A DNA stretch of 64,000 nucleotides from positions 78,394-142,393 of the forward strand of contig JABVXU010000113.1 of the NCBI GenBank assembly GCA_013365365.1. Direction: 5' to 3'. Origin of the DNA: Cruorifilaria tuberocauda. Taxonomy: Eukaryota; Nematoda; Chromadorea; Rhabditida; Onchocercidae. The notes below the pieces were generated by a model, which saw only the letters and a list, made by a program, of their open reading frames with translations, did no database searches and was not told where the DNA came from. Positions 26,093 to 39,422 of this stretch are shown piece after piece. Position 1 is the stretch's first letter; the number at the start of each line of letters is the position of its first letter. The position numbers were made by a program, and so were the translations under genes.

Positions 26093-29000
26093 ATTTAGTT
26101 GGTTTTTCATCAATTGATTTGTCTAACTCAACCGATTTTGTCGCTTCGTCACTATCATTGATGCTTGTAATTGTTGCAGAAGTAGATTCGACATTTTTCT
26201 CATCTTCTTTTTCCTTTTCTTCGATTTTCTTGATTTCTGTTTCTATTAATTTTTTAAGCTCTGTCTTCCATCCCAACAATTCGGCTAATTTCCAAGCACC
26301 ATCATCAGTTGTGCCTTGCCAAAATACGTCTCTAATGAAGATTACGAAATAGAATTATGTTATTTATAGCAAATGAGCAAAAAAATTGAAGCAAATTTTA
26401 AGCTTATTTCCTCCTAAAAAAAGTATCAATCTCACTTTTGCCAACGTGTTCTATTCTAATGCACTAAAACAAACCTGTAGTTATCCTTATCGCGGTAGCA
26501 TAAGCCAGAACTACTGGTAAAAGGGAATAATGAGGCCATACCGCGGCCAGCTTCTGTTAAATTGATCAATAATCGTGGCACATCATCGTTAACTTCATCA
26601 ACTAATCCTGCGAAAGGATGTACGACAAGAGATGTCCCCATAATGATAAGAAGATCACATTTGGGAAAATCCTGGAAAGGGCATATTTATTAACTTTCAA
26701 GACAATTACGGCAAATACTCAACTAATCAGCATGAAGAATAGCTTATTATTTTCGGTTTGATTTATACCAAATTTTAAGTCATCAGTTTTCACACAACTT
26801 ATCTACTTCATATTTTCCAAAAGGTACTTGGAGTGAATAACTGAAAAATCGTTCAGGGAGATTTTCGCCAAAAAATACGATATCAGGCTTAACGATTCCA
26901 CCACATTTATCGCAGTGTGCTACTTCGACATGTTCCACAAATACCTTATCTAAAAAGTTTCGAAAATGGATTTTTCAATCAGTTCTATACTTTCTCTTAC
27001 ACTTTTCGAAGAATACTCATGTAATTCTAATACCCCTTATAGTTAAAATTTTCTTTAATGCTTAAAATGGTTGGTGGAATTCATCTATTTCTTAACCAAA
27101 TGATCTGATAACACGCTAACTTCATGTTCTATTTTCAACTTTCAATCATCTCTTCGTAACTATCGGATCAAGACTTTGCAGATATGCAAGATCTATGCAA
27201 AAGCACTCACTCATTATCCAATTTAGATCAAACTTCGCACGACATGATAAACATGTGCTTGTATGATGACATCCATGCGCTGTCACCAGCTTATCTTCAT
27301 TGATACCAGTCACGAATTCCAAGGAATCAATATTCTGAAAGCACACATAATTTTTTCAAAAACAGATTTGCAGAGAAAAGGATGACTTATTTCTTTTATT
27401 CCTAGAAAATTGAGTCCATTATTCGACATACAGATAGCTTTTGCACCAATAATTCTATAAGTTCATTTAGATACATCAGCTGTCCAAAAAAAAATTATCA
27501 AGTATCTTAAGCAAACTAATTGCGTTTGCATGTTCGCTTACAATGAAAACCGAAAGCATGAAATGTATATTCATTTATTTATTATTTATTCAATAAAGAG
27601 ACGCTAATATCGTTATCGTTTGACAGTTCTTGTTAATTAAAATGAAAAAATTGAAAATGAACTAAATGCAAATATATATATTAAGCATTATATTAATTTC
27701 AGGAAAATAGTAATATAATATACCTGTGTATACCATCTTAACAGCAAGCCTTTTTCAGCCAACAGACGAATGAAATAATGACAAGGAGTAGGCTGAAAAC
27801 ATAGAAATTATTTTAGATTTTTCATCTATCTTTGTACCCAATAACATCTCCTCCTATAAAGATTAATGATATTTCTTCGAATTAGTCATTTATATAACAA
27901 AAAATTTTGCAAGAATGAAAACTCCGTCTGATTTTTTCCACCTTTTCCAAAATTTCAAAATTCTTACCTTCAAATGTGATGGAAATAAATCTCTTGCTAA
28001 TTTGTAGAACGGTTCAGGATGTTTCTTGAAATAAGAAATATCAAAAATGGCCATCGGATCTGGTAAATTATACTGCGAAACATTATCATATAATCCAGTA
28101 CCTGAATTTCACAAAAATTAAAATTTAATACATGTACAATCATAAATTATCATTCTTTCCTGAGATATTTAAAAATCGCTAAAAACAAGCATGAACAGTA
28201 ATAAGCAAATGCAAAATAATCTGAATGGCTATGGAATGATGTCATCAAAAAACTGGATGGGATATCTTTGATTGATTGCTGAAGTAATAACTATATGCAC
28301 AATAGAATTTATAGGAAAGAAAACTGATTTTTCAAAACAGTGGTACGAAAGAAATTCCACCTGGACTTCGAAAATCTGGAACACCAGCAGATGTCGATAT
28401 GCCCGCTCCTGTTAGAACAATTATATTTTTAACTTCAGGTTTAGAAATATATTCGGCGATACCCTCAATTGTTAATGACGACAACTTTTGCCTTCTATCT
28501 GAAAATATGTTTACTATTATACTTCAGTATATGCTCCTAGATTTCAACCAACTCCTATGTGATCTAATGTCTAGAATTCGATTCTTCACCAGCTTAACTA
28601 AATTCAAGAAAACTGAAATACTCGACAGAAAGAACGACTGAACCTATTAAAATTTTGATGCATTTATACCTGCTTCAATTTAGATCGACGAAATTTGAAC
28701 CTTGCACTCATAAACATTCTATGAAAATAAACCTCCATTTATATTTACATGATTCATAATTCTGTCTTAATAATTCACCTGCTGCACTATTATAATATAT
28801 ATATATATATATATACAATAACAAAACCTATTTTCACACAACAAAGGATCATATTTATTCCTTTTTGGATAAATTAAAATAATGAGTCTTTACAATATCA
28901 TTTACTTTCTCCGTCTCATTTTCGCCATTTATACATATTCTAATCAAAAATATTTCCACATTAAATCAATTTCGTTTTCATGCTCTAATTTTTCCTTCAT

Positions 29001-29236
29001 TAGACTAGTTTTCTTTAAATGAGTAATGAGGTAAACTTTACTCGCACAGCAAACTGCAGTTATCAAGCCATACCTTTCTTTTCTTTGATAGCTAAACCCC
29101 CTAATTTTGTCACCAATTTCTCGAAAGCACTCAAATTGATTGAATTATTATCTGTTGCTGTCGACGGTTCCACTGATGGTGAATTTTCAGGCGTATCTTT
29201 CTTTGCTGAATCGCTAGTTACTTGCTTTTCCGACAT
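26091..29236 (-). CDS. SIRT2: SIRT2-type NAD-dependent protein deacetylase
   Basis: Eight exons: 29236-29074, 28498-28361, 28101-27968, 27792-27724, 27334-27211, 26949-26828, 26671-26475, 26331-26091. They sum to 1188 nt, giving 395 residues (human SIRT2 is 389). Conserved sirtuin motifs in order: GAGIST with PDFRSPG (NAD site), TQNID, the catalytic histidine in AHGCHH, two CxxC zinc pairs (CLSC and CDKC), [16 protein letters not shown], and [14 protein letters not shown]. The C-terminal [15 protein letters not shown] matches SIRT2 (LLGWKKELEDLV) rather than SIRT1, SIRT4 or SIRT6. SIRT2 deacetylates tubulin, histone H4K16 and other proteins in the cytoplasm and in mitosis. A charged Glu/Lys-rich tail follows the fold. 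I see no mitochondrial targeting sequence; the N-terminus is acidic and serine-rich, so a cytosolic/nuclear protein is likely. SIRT3 is the main alternative. Confidence 0.93.
28793..28816. repeat. (AT)n microsatellite in SIRT2 intron 1
   Basis: About ten AT dinucleotides between exons 1 and 2 of the sirtuin gene. Confidence 0.9.
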
Positions 29237-31170
29237 GCTGTCTGTTGTATTGTTCTAAACAAATAGACCAACTTTAGTGATATTCTTACTAGTCAAGTGC
29301 TTTCATTAAAGTCTTACCTCGCCCAAGCTTGACCTTAGAAATTATCAAAATAAATTTAAACAATAAAGAAAATTCAGAAACTTCAATCATTCTTTACAAT
29401 GGTTAGGTATCCTTCGCATGCTACAAGAATGTTTCTTGAAATGTCAATGTTATGTTGAAAAGAATTTAGAATGCGTCAAAATTTAGTTTATCCCCAAAAT
29501 CTTTCTTATCTCACATCTATATACAATCTAAATATTTTAGAAACTTTCTTCACACGTCGAGAACCTCTCTTTTCTTCTATCGATGTCATATCTTTATCGA
29601 CACTTCAAGAAATGTTTTAGGCGCGTAAGCAAATAAGAAGGTCATTTCATGGCATGGTAATAGTACCTGTTTATTTGAAAAAAGTGGAGGAGAAAAGGAA
29701 ATTTGTCGAAAATTTAGCAATCCAATGGTGCACACTCTGCAAAACTGCAACTGTATTGACGGCAAAGACTAAATGATTGAAATAAAGATACGATGACAGA
29801 AACAACGAAGAAAACGACCTATAGAAGGCAAAATTAATGAGACCTTTTAAACGACGTTAAACAACAGTGCGATATCTGATTTTTAAAAAACTAAAATTCC
29901 GAAAACCAGAGCAAATAACAGTTCAATTCCTGATGAACTATTAATAGAAATTTAATTACCATACATATCACAACAACTGTTTTCGTCACGGGAAATAGTA
30001 AGGTCTATCATCAAATCTTAGCATCTCAGATTCAGTTCGTACGGACAAATGATAATGTAATTATCATGTTTCAAGAATATTGAAAAAAAAGCCGGAACCA
30101 ATACAACTATTATGCATATGGTACAGAACGTTTTCTTCAACATTTCATACGGAAATTTCACGTAATAAGAAAAACGCTTACGGTAATTCTCGTAAACTAT
30201 TGCAAAAAGTTGCACACCGTACAGTTGCGTATCTGGCATTACGACAGCACATTCGGAAAGTGGAGAAACAGGTGAGCAGGAAGTACGAATGAAAAATTAA
30301 ATTTTAGTTTTGATGGACCTTTTCTACTATGTGTGTGCGCCTTGCATAGTTTGCCCGAAGTTTTTTGTTTGGGAAGGATGCGTTTTTGATTCTGAACAGT
30401 AAAAAAGAATTTGAAACTTGAAAATTGAAAACTAAATTTTGAAATGAAAACTGAGGAAAAGACAGTTTAATTTTATGAATTGAGTTCAGTAATAATAATG
30501 ATGAATTCAATGCAGAAAAATCTAAGAATTTTCAAGAATCCTACACAAAATCATGTTCAAGAATATAAAAATAAGAATCACCCTTTTCCAATTCTTCACC
30601 TTGAAATTAATTACTAAAACAAAAACTGCATCACCAGCTGCTTCGTCCATCCCATTTCAATAATGAAGGATAAAATATGTGACCTTTCAAAAATTACATT
30701 TTATTTGTATAAATTTATTTCTTGAAAAATTTCACAACTTCGACAAGAACAGTGTGAATTAAACATTGCAAAGTAAATTGCAATTATAAAGTAAATTGCA
30801 AATTGTTTGAACCTATTGAACCAAAAATTTTTGCAGTTAATATAAAAACTTGCAGAATTTTTTTTGCAAAAAACTTGCAAAAGAAAGTTTAACCATGGAA
30901 AATAATCTTCTACTGGACTCAAGAATAGACAATGCAACAAAAATGAGTGAAAGAAGTACTCAATTTGTGGTCTTCTCACTTCTGATTAATTTCTCATCAT
31001 ATTCACTTTTTTTGAAAATTTCAAGTTGCCCAGATTGATCATGATTTACTTCAATCTCAAAAGCTTTCTTAAATAAAAATAGAAGTTTCTAGAAACTTTC
31101 AAGTAAAGTTTTCAGACGCCTTATTAAACTCAATGTTTGCATGAGATCACACAGACCAGACCCGAAATTC
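29237..31170. other. Intergenic region between SIRT2 and NDC1
   Basis: 1.9 kb containing the SIRT2 5' flank and the NDC1 3' flank. The only coding-like piece is the open segment near 30075-30273, listed separately. Frames at 30304-30510, 30701-30979 and 30850-31038 are not convincing. Confidence 0.5.
30075..30273 (+). CDS. Unrecognised coding-like segment with a good donor site
   Basis: A + strand frame opens after TTTCAAG (30070-30076) and runs about 65 codons to a near-perfect donor (AAACAG followed by GTGAGC). It is basic, with the segment RKLLQKVAHRTVAYLALRQH, and its codons resemble real genes here. An in-frame stop lies just upstream (30053), so it would have to begin at the acceptor. 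I could not find partner exons or name a family. A 73-codon frame with one hydrophobic segment overlaps it on the minus strand (30239-30018), and either could be the real one. It may be an exon of an unmodelled gene or a remnant. Confidence 0.25.
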
Positions 31171-34100
31171 CTAATCCAACGACGTCAATTTCTCGAAATA
31201 GGATGCTTCTTGGACACCTAATAATTTGGATCTGAAAAGAAAAAATCAAAACTAATATTTTGAACCTTTTTTTTCGAAGAATTATTTAAAAGAAAAAATT
31301 GCCAGTAATGAATAACATCAAGAATTACATACATTGAGCCCTCCGGAAATGTGAAGCGTATACGATTTAATGCCATAGTAGTGGAAGTTAAAAGAGGTAT
31401 ACACGTCTTGTTTTGCCATTCTTTATCCTGAAAAAATGATCATGTCGTCGAAATAATACTTCAATAGCACTAATTGCTGTTATTCCGTTATAAGTTGGAT
31501 TTCATAAACATGTATTAAAATGAGGAATTAAAATGAAGAATATGGTATAAAAATAGTACCACAGAGCTCTAAATTAAATTCTTCGTTCAAATCCTAATCT
31601 TGTGTACTCAAAATCTTAGCTTTCTTCAAAAAAAAAAACCAGACTGATAGTGAATATCAGAGGAAGCAAGCATTAAGACAATGCAAATTTTGCTCATTAT
31701 AATTCGCAAAAAAACAAAAGATAACATTATTCAGGCAGACACTAACCTTTTTAACGGAACGTATGTACCTTTCGAGATTACTGCAAAACTGAAGCAATAC
31801 CGATAATATTTGATGTAAATCTTTCTGCACCACACCGAAACGATCCTCATTCAATGATATACAAATAAGTGCCGATACACCTGAGTATTAATAACTGTCA
31901 AGTTATTCACCATAACATAAATTAGATGAAAAATAGAACGAAAAACATTCACTTCTTCCTATTTTAGACGCTTCCATTTCTCGGAAAGAAGGAATGCTTA
32001 TTTAATAATGAATTTAATTTAAAAAATATCTAAAATCAACCAAATTTTTTAAAAGTATAATGGAATAGTAGCTCTGAATGATTATGCATTTTTTCAAAAA
32101 AAAGTAATGCCAATTTATCAAGTCATAACAGATGTGAGAATAGATTACAGCTACACACTATAGTTTCGTTTCGTAGACTAGATGACGTGAATTGCTAGAT
32201 TATAAAACTCATAATTCATCCCGAATATCATCAAGTCGCATCTCTTGTTAAATTAAGAACAAATTTGTTAAGAAAAAAAGCAGAAAAAACCTTTGAAATA
32301 AACTAACTTTCTATCGCAAGAATACCAACATAAACATCGAAGAAAGAAACAATGTGATGATTGATATGAATGAGAAATTTATCGAAAAAGCATGATAATT
32401 TATTCACGAAACTAGCATGCGAGAAATCTGTGTTTTCTTTCCGTAAATTCTTAGGCAGGAAACGTTGCCGAACACCATCTAGAAAATGACATTTGATAAG
32501 TTAATAGCTAAAAAATTTTCAACCAGAGATCATTAATATCTTTTCTAGTTAACGGTCATTGGTATTTCTAAAAATCTTCAATCCGCAACCACTATTTTCA
32601 TCTACAGCAACGATCTCGAAATAATTTATTTATAAAAATTTATGAATAAAGTATATGATCTAGTCTCCCCATCAATACTCTAATCAGACTGTCAGCAAAG
32701 AAATAACTGAAACAATTTTACTGCAATGTGCTGCTTAGTGTGAATAATTGCTGTACCAAGTAATTAATCCGGCACCATACTAATAATTCTAGCTGTTCAC
32801 CTTGTTTTTCATTTGCTGTTTTATATTTACAAGAAAAAAAACAGAAATAAAATACCTTTTTGCCATGCTATTTGACCCAAAATAACTGGCCGATTACTAT
32901 CCGACGATGGCAGTAAGGGAGTGGTCTAAATAGAGAATTAATTATTTCAATAATACTAATGTTGCACAATTTTTACTGAAATATAACAGAGAACATACGC
33001 TTTAATTGTTAAGAAGAAAACGGCCAATATACAAACAATATCTTTCAATTGGATGCATGACAATAAACATACTAATGACAATGTTAATTTGAGTTAATAA
33101 AAGAATGATAAGATATGACAAAGAAGTATTCAACAAAGAAAGCTTACTACACTTGCAAATGTCTCCGATCGAATTCTGTTATTTTCATTTTCAAACTGCA
33201 AACTTAAATATTGTATGTGTCGGAGACATGAAAGTCTTACAGCATTCCAGTTCCGAGGATGACCACCTGAAACCTTCGTTAATTTAATTTATTCATTAAA
33301 GTCTCACCGTATTATTAGAAATCGATTCAAAATTGATTTTTCTCCTGTTATGATATCGTAGACAAAAAAGTTTTAAATTTTCAATTCAAATTTAATAATT
33401 CTCTATTGCAAAGACGATTCATTTCTTGCATTCCCTAGAAACTGCAACTTATGATTTCATTGTTTAATATTTATTTTTAATAAAACCGAATTGTCAAAGA
33501 TAAAAAATACCTGGCTGACTTAAGGAGAAAATAATTTGGCGACGACGGTAACATGCAGCACTTAATGATCGCAAGTCCCAAAATGCAAAAACCTGGAGAA
33601 TAAAAAAAAAACAATAAAAAAGAGATGGGAAACCCTTTCTTAGTACAAATTCATTGCTTTGATAAGCTCAAAATAACCTTTACGATGCCACTGGATTCAA
33701 GAGCATTCATCAATGTTCTCTGTTCCTCCGGTGTTGGATTAAATATAGGATGAGGTGGTGGCATGGGGAACTCATAATTCTGAAAAATAGAATAAATATT
33801 GAGACTTTGCTAATGTTTATTGATTTAAATGCTTAACTAGATTTGGTATAACCGAAAAATTACCAAAAAACTACCTGAAGGACGAAGACTTTTACCAGTC
33901 CTATAGCGATATGATGTAAGAAGAAGTGAACCATTAAAAGCACCGAAGTACTGAAGTATAGAGAGATATCGAAGAGATTACGAAACAGTGACAAATTAAA
34001 TAATGGTAAGCCTGAAAATATGACAGATTTTCTATATCAAATAAATGTTTTAATGCCAAAGAAAATAATTCAAACATCATCAATAATGTCAACGAAGATT

Positions 34101-36466
34101 TAATACAATAAAATAGTACCAATTAGATAAAATAATTCAAACTGATGCAAAATAAAATCCCCAACGTGGAAGGACGAATTGCCGTAACTAACAAAAAATA
34201 AAGGGACAAAAACAACAAAAGTAAGATTACCAGAAGCCATCACAAACAATGCAGTCCACTTTAAGATCTGAGAAAATTTCGTGTCTAGAATACTTTTAAC
34301 TGCTGGTATCAGAACAAAGTTAAATTGCATGCAGGGTCGCATCTGAAATATGTTGAAATTCAGACTGTTAACATTAACCAGTTTCCTAGCAAAACAAATA
34401 TTAAAATTTTTTTCAGGGAACCCTGATGAACAGAATTCTATTTGAAAAATCTGACAAAAACTGTAAAAGAATTCTTATAGTTCAAGCTTAAATAAATACC
34501 GAAAGCATGCAAAATTCATTGATTAAATCATTTTCATAACCTTTACTGCTGATTATGTTTATTTATTTACAACTTCGAAGCAGCAAACAAATAATCAAAT
34601 AATTTTTTTTTAAAAATAAATTAAACATGGTAAGTAAGATGATAAACTTCTGGGAAAAAATATATAGCAAAGAGATCACAATAAAACCCTTCAAAAAAGC
34701 ATTTTAACATAATAGAATTTGACGAAAAACTTACTTCAACCACTGGAAATACTAATCGATGATTTCTGCGGAATATTTCATGAAAAGTGATTACAGTCTG
34801 TGCAATAACTAGCAAATATACGAAGAACCTGAAGTGTTTTTCTTCTTTTATGTATTTCATTTCTTTAATATTCCGGAGTTCTCCAACAAATATCAAACTT
34901 CACTAATTGTAAAATGAAATATGGATTTTCAAGTCATAATGTTTCGTATATAGTTATTCGATAAATGAATTTTTCCAAATTGCTTAGTTTTTTGAGTAAA
35001 ATTCAGAATTTGTGACAGTGGCATATAGAAAAAGTAACAGAGGAATATACTTCGTAAATTCAGGAGAGTTCGAACCAATTGACAAACATACGATTTGTGA
35101 AAGAGCAGTATTCAACGACCCGAAAAAAATTAACCATGCCCGCGGAGATTTGCAAGAAAGTCTGCAAAAGCTTAACAAATTTAAACACATATCACAAAAT
35201 TGTAATTACTCAAAACAAAAAGAACCCAATTTTTCAGAATGATTCAGAATTCTTTTCTTTCAAAACTCTACTTTATTACTCATTATCATACACTTATACT
35301 AAATTTCGATATCATAATAGCTCTAATAGAATTACCATTATTATTGAACGAATTTTCAAGTTTCAAATTTCAATTAGTTAAATACCTATCTTCGCTGTCA
35401 AATCGTAATACGAAAAATGCAAGCAAGGCAGCATGAATTGCACCGAAAATTACAAAACTGAATAAATATAAGACACTGCGAAAAGAAAATAATAACGACG
35501 AACAATCTGCAAATATTTCATTCTTTTTTTTAAGGTATAATTAATTTAACAAAAAGGTGAAACTATTACAAAAATTCCTAATCGATAGAGATATTAAAAA
35601 CAAATTTTACAAATATCTCCGAGAAGCTGATATTTGAATGCATTCAGTGTGAATGATATCAACAAACATTAGCTACTTCCCAGATCGACTTATCACTTAC
35701 GTTTTATCGATAAGAAATAATCAATAAGAAACAAACTGAATAGATTTCTCAAAGAATTCCAGCATTTAATAAATATTAATATTCATAAAAAGTTTTCCGA
35801 GGATAAAATTTTCTTCAATTCTAAACATCACCGTTTGACTATCAGTAAATAGGGTGCAGTCACCTGAAGTAGTAATAGAAAATTTCTTATTTCGATGACT
35901 TGGATGCTAATGCGTGTTTAAAATAAATAAAAATTGAAATTTCATATTACTTAGAATTGCTTGAATAGGATGTAACAGTGAAATCTGCAAAATGCATGCA
36001 GCGATGAAGTATACTGGGATGCAATATAGTCCAAAACAAATGATAGCTCTCAAAATCCGTAAGAAAATCTGAAATTAATCGTGAGCTATCAATTGATATA
36101 ATGTTTCAAATATAACATTTTTCGATTGCAAAAAGATTTTTTTTGCGAAAAATCTATTATTACGAATTTCCATAATTTTTTAAATGAAGGTTATCCATCC
36201 AGAAATTTCCAGACAAATATACTAGCTATTCATAAAGTGAATGGGACACGAAATGAGCGATATAAACAAAATAATGAGAATATACTTACAAGATACTGAA
36301 ACCATTGTGATATAGATTCTGATGAGATCTGAAGTTTTTGATGCAAATGTTCTGGTGGTTCCGAATGGATGGAGCTTAATTGTTGTTGCTTTTGATTATC
36401 CACTGCAGGTGACAGTAGTAATGGTGATGGATGAAAATCGGAAAATCGATCAGCAACTGATACCAT
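31171..36466 (-). CDS. npp-22: Nucleoporin NDC1 (nuclear-pore transmembrane ring)
   Basis: Exons placed with phase: 36466-36290, 36068-35951, 33779-33678, 33592-33511, 33266-33151, 32925-32856, 32478-32308, 31880-31747, 31427-31333, 31231-31171. Between 35950 and 33780 several membrane exons exist (about 35900-35860, 35490-35390, 35200-35010, 34890-34730, 34330-34110, 34010-33880) with unresolved borders. One further exon between 32307 and 31881 is probably missing from the model. Matches to human NDC1 are direct: LLHPIQAIL after the first membrane helix, DLRSLSACYRRRQIIFSLSQ followed by PGGHPRNWNAVRLSCL, and NEDRFGVVQKDLHQIL. About six hydrophobic segments occupy the N-terminal half; the C-terminal half is soluble. 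NDC1 anchors the pore complex in the membrane fold. The ATG at 36466 follows an acceptor at 36497, consistent with trans-splicing; about 58 residues precede the membrane region. Confidence 0.9.
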
Positions 36467-37533
36467 CCCTACACCAAAACTTTCTTCCCGAGTAAACTTA
36501 AACAAAATAAATATAACTGGATAGCTCATTCAATGATAAACAAAAAATAATACGGAAAATCGCAGCGAACACTTGAGAATGTTAAGGATCAGAAAACACA
36601 TTGGGGTATAGCTTGATTCCTGAGTTACAAATGATGCTTTGTTAGATTTTTTTTTTAATCGAAGCATATAGAGCCCTCAGAACTACTCAACAAGGCTGTT
36701 TAGGAATACTGAATATTAAGGTACACAATGTCATCATTTGAAGAAAAACTGGTTACTATTGAAATTCTTTTCCGACATCTTTGAACTCTTCTTTATTGTG
36801 AATCGATCCATTCATCTTCAATTGCTATAAAATGGCTTCACTACTCAATAACTTGGAATCTAAATTATTGAATACAGAAAAAATAGCAAATAGATTTTTG
36901 ATTCTCCAAAGATTCAAAATTGAATTTTTCTTCCACTGATAAATATAATTAATCTACTATCTGTAGCAATTTACAGCAGGCTTAATAAACATCAGCTATA
37001 ACAAATAAATTGAAAATACAGTAGTCTTGGAAAAAAAATCAGTTTGGAAATCCTAATACTTTTGGTTACGCCTTTGCGATAAGTTCAACAACAGTGATTT
37101 GCTATTAATCAAGGCAAAATGTATAAGTTTTAAATAGTTGAACTTTTAGATGAAAAAAAAACAAAGCTTTTTTAAAACAGATTTATGCAAATAAGCACAA
37201 AGCATTAATTGAAGTACATTTGCCAATTTATTGAAACTAAAGTCTTTCCTGAGAAACACTTAAGCTTAATTGTAATTTAAAAATACGACTAAGAGAAAAA
37301 TTAATTCTCCATGAATTATGTAAAAAATCCTCCTATTTCTCGTTTTATCATAGGAGACTTTAAGAAAATCAAGTATATTAAGACAAACAAGAAATATTTA
37401 AGCTTCAAAACTCATGAATCCATTTTCTCATCAATCTCGGTATCAATATGATCGCCTTTGGAAGAAATGAATAAACAAGAGAAAAAACCAACACAAAAAC
37501 AAAATATGAAGTGCATAAAATGAGACGAATGAA
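36467..37533. other. Intergenic region between NDC1 and SmD3
   Basis: 1.07 kb of AT-rich DNA between two same-strand genes. No exon or structured element was recognised. Confidence 0.55.
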
Positions 37534-38339
37534 TCATCCTCGGAACTGTGGCCGCGGCATTCCACCTGGACCACGTTGATTACCACGAGGACCACCACGT
37601 CCCCGAAACGCAGTGCCACGTCCTGAAAGTGAATAAATGATATAAAGATTTACGAAAAAAGATAACTGCAAAATTGTAAATAAATAAATCTTCCTAAGAT
37701 CACTGACTGAAATTAAACCAAAATACGATTAACTTAAACACTACAAATATTCATGCTCTCTGAATCCTTATATTTTTATTGGTTAAGCATGCTTCATATC
37801 ATCCAGTGAAACTATGATTTCTAGTACTACAAAGGCTTTACCTCGAAGACCACGTCCATCACGATTATCTCCCATTCCCATTCCAACAGCTCCTTTCTGG
37901 GCTCGTCCAATATTCTTAAACATCGGTGCATTTTTCAACATATCCGGTAAAATCATAAACCGAATCTTTGATCCACGAATAAAAACGTTGTCCAAATGAT
38001 GGGTCCTTCCATCTCGATAAGTTACCGTAACTTCGCTCATTTGACAATTCATGTTATCCTCTGCCTGAAATAGTGAAACAAAATCTTGGTAACCTTTCTA
38101 CGACCAAATAATTTATCAGCTGAATTCCATACGAGGACAAAAAATATTTGGGTAACAAAATTGGAACAATAATTCTAGTTCAAATAATTAAGAGTGAAAG
38201 TCTATCTCTCATCCAAAAAATTTAAGAAAACTACCTCATTCAATTTACCACGGTAAACTTCACCAATCGTCGTTTCAAGTGTAATAACATGACCTTCAGC
38301 TTCATGCAAAATTTTGATAGGAACTCCTATCGCAGTCAT
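37534..38339 (-). CDS. snr-1: Small nuclear ribonucleoprotein Sm D3
   Basis: Three exons: 38339-38235, 38064-37842, 37622-37534; 417 nt, 138 residues (human SmD3 is 126). The Sm1 motif ([18 protein letters not shown]) and Sm2 motif ([21 protein letters not shown]) are nearly identical to human SmD3, including NMNCQMS and VTYRDGR between them. SmD3 is a subunit of the heptameric Sm ring on U1, U2, U4 and U5 snRNAs, and in nematodes also on the spliced-leader RNP. The C-terminal tail is rich in RG/RGG ([12 protein letters not shown]), the substrate for symmetric arginine dimethylation by PRMT5. An acceptor (TTGACAG) lies 7 nt before the ATG at 38346-38352, which suggests spliced-leader addition. 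Neighbours on the same strand are borealin upstream and NDC1 downstream. Confidence 0.97.
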
Positions 38340-39422
38340 CGTGCACCTGTCAAATAAACTAAAAAACATAATGATAGAAAATCAGCGAGAAAAAAAAATT
38401 GAAATGTTACCAAAGATTTGAATAGCTCTATGAACGTATGATATGATAAAATTCAAATTAAAAAATATGAATATATAAGTCTTATTAGTATCAAACATCT
38501 ACTACAAGCATAATAATAATCCTTCCAATTACAAAATATTTTATACGCATTTACAATAAACATATGAAATAACGACGCCATACAAATGACGAGATCATTA
38601 ATGGAATTATATAAATGTAGTCATAATCTAAAGAAACGATGAAGAAATCAGCAATATCACTGGAATAAAAATAAACCTTTGATGCCGAGCTATAAAAACG
38701 CTCAAAACAGTAAGATGACCACACCTTAAAGAATTGTATTACATACTTTTTCATTGTTGTTCTAAAACTATGAAATTAATTTCAGCTCTCCAAAGTAAGA
38801 AAGGACATTTACAACATCTAAATGATGATAGCCAGATAAGTAAACACTTTTCTTCTACCTTACTCGGAGAATTGGGAGCGAAGTGAATTAATCAAATCAG
38901 TGAATTTTTTGAAGCAATAGAACAGCGAGATCTGATAGAATTTTGAATGCCTGGATTAAAACAAGATAGGGGCACATCAATTTTAAAAGGCAAATCTAAT
39001 GTAATAAATCTAAATAAGTCAAGAAAAGAAAGCACTCCATGGTAATCTTAACTTACGCTTTCTGATCACAGGACCTCCGTCCTCTTTACTATATAAATTC
39101 AGTTACTGAAAAGAAAATTAGAAAGAAGTTCAACGCCAATAAATACAAAGCGAGTAAATAATGAAAGGCAGTAAAGTATCTAAAGATCAATTACAATTGG
39201 ATTATATAAGTAGGCAAGCAGCCATTCAGATTTTGCAGATCTTAAATAAATTATTCAATAGATCTTGAATGCCGGCATAGATAAAAATAGGTTACATCTA
39301 CACTGACGCTTTGTAAGCAATACAAAATCATGATAAACATAAAGCAATACAACTGCTAATTAGTAAAATACGCGGTTTTATTAAAAAGTTCTGCAGAAGC
39401 TAGTAAATCGAAATATAAAGAT
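38340..39422. other. Intergenic region between SmD3 and the borealin-like gene
   Basis: 1.08 kb between two minus-strand genes. Nothing coding is recognised; the minus-strand frame 38551-38754 has no family match and overlaps the likely SmD3 5' flank. Confidence 0.55.
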
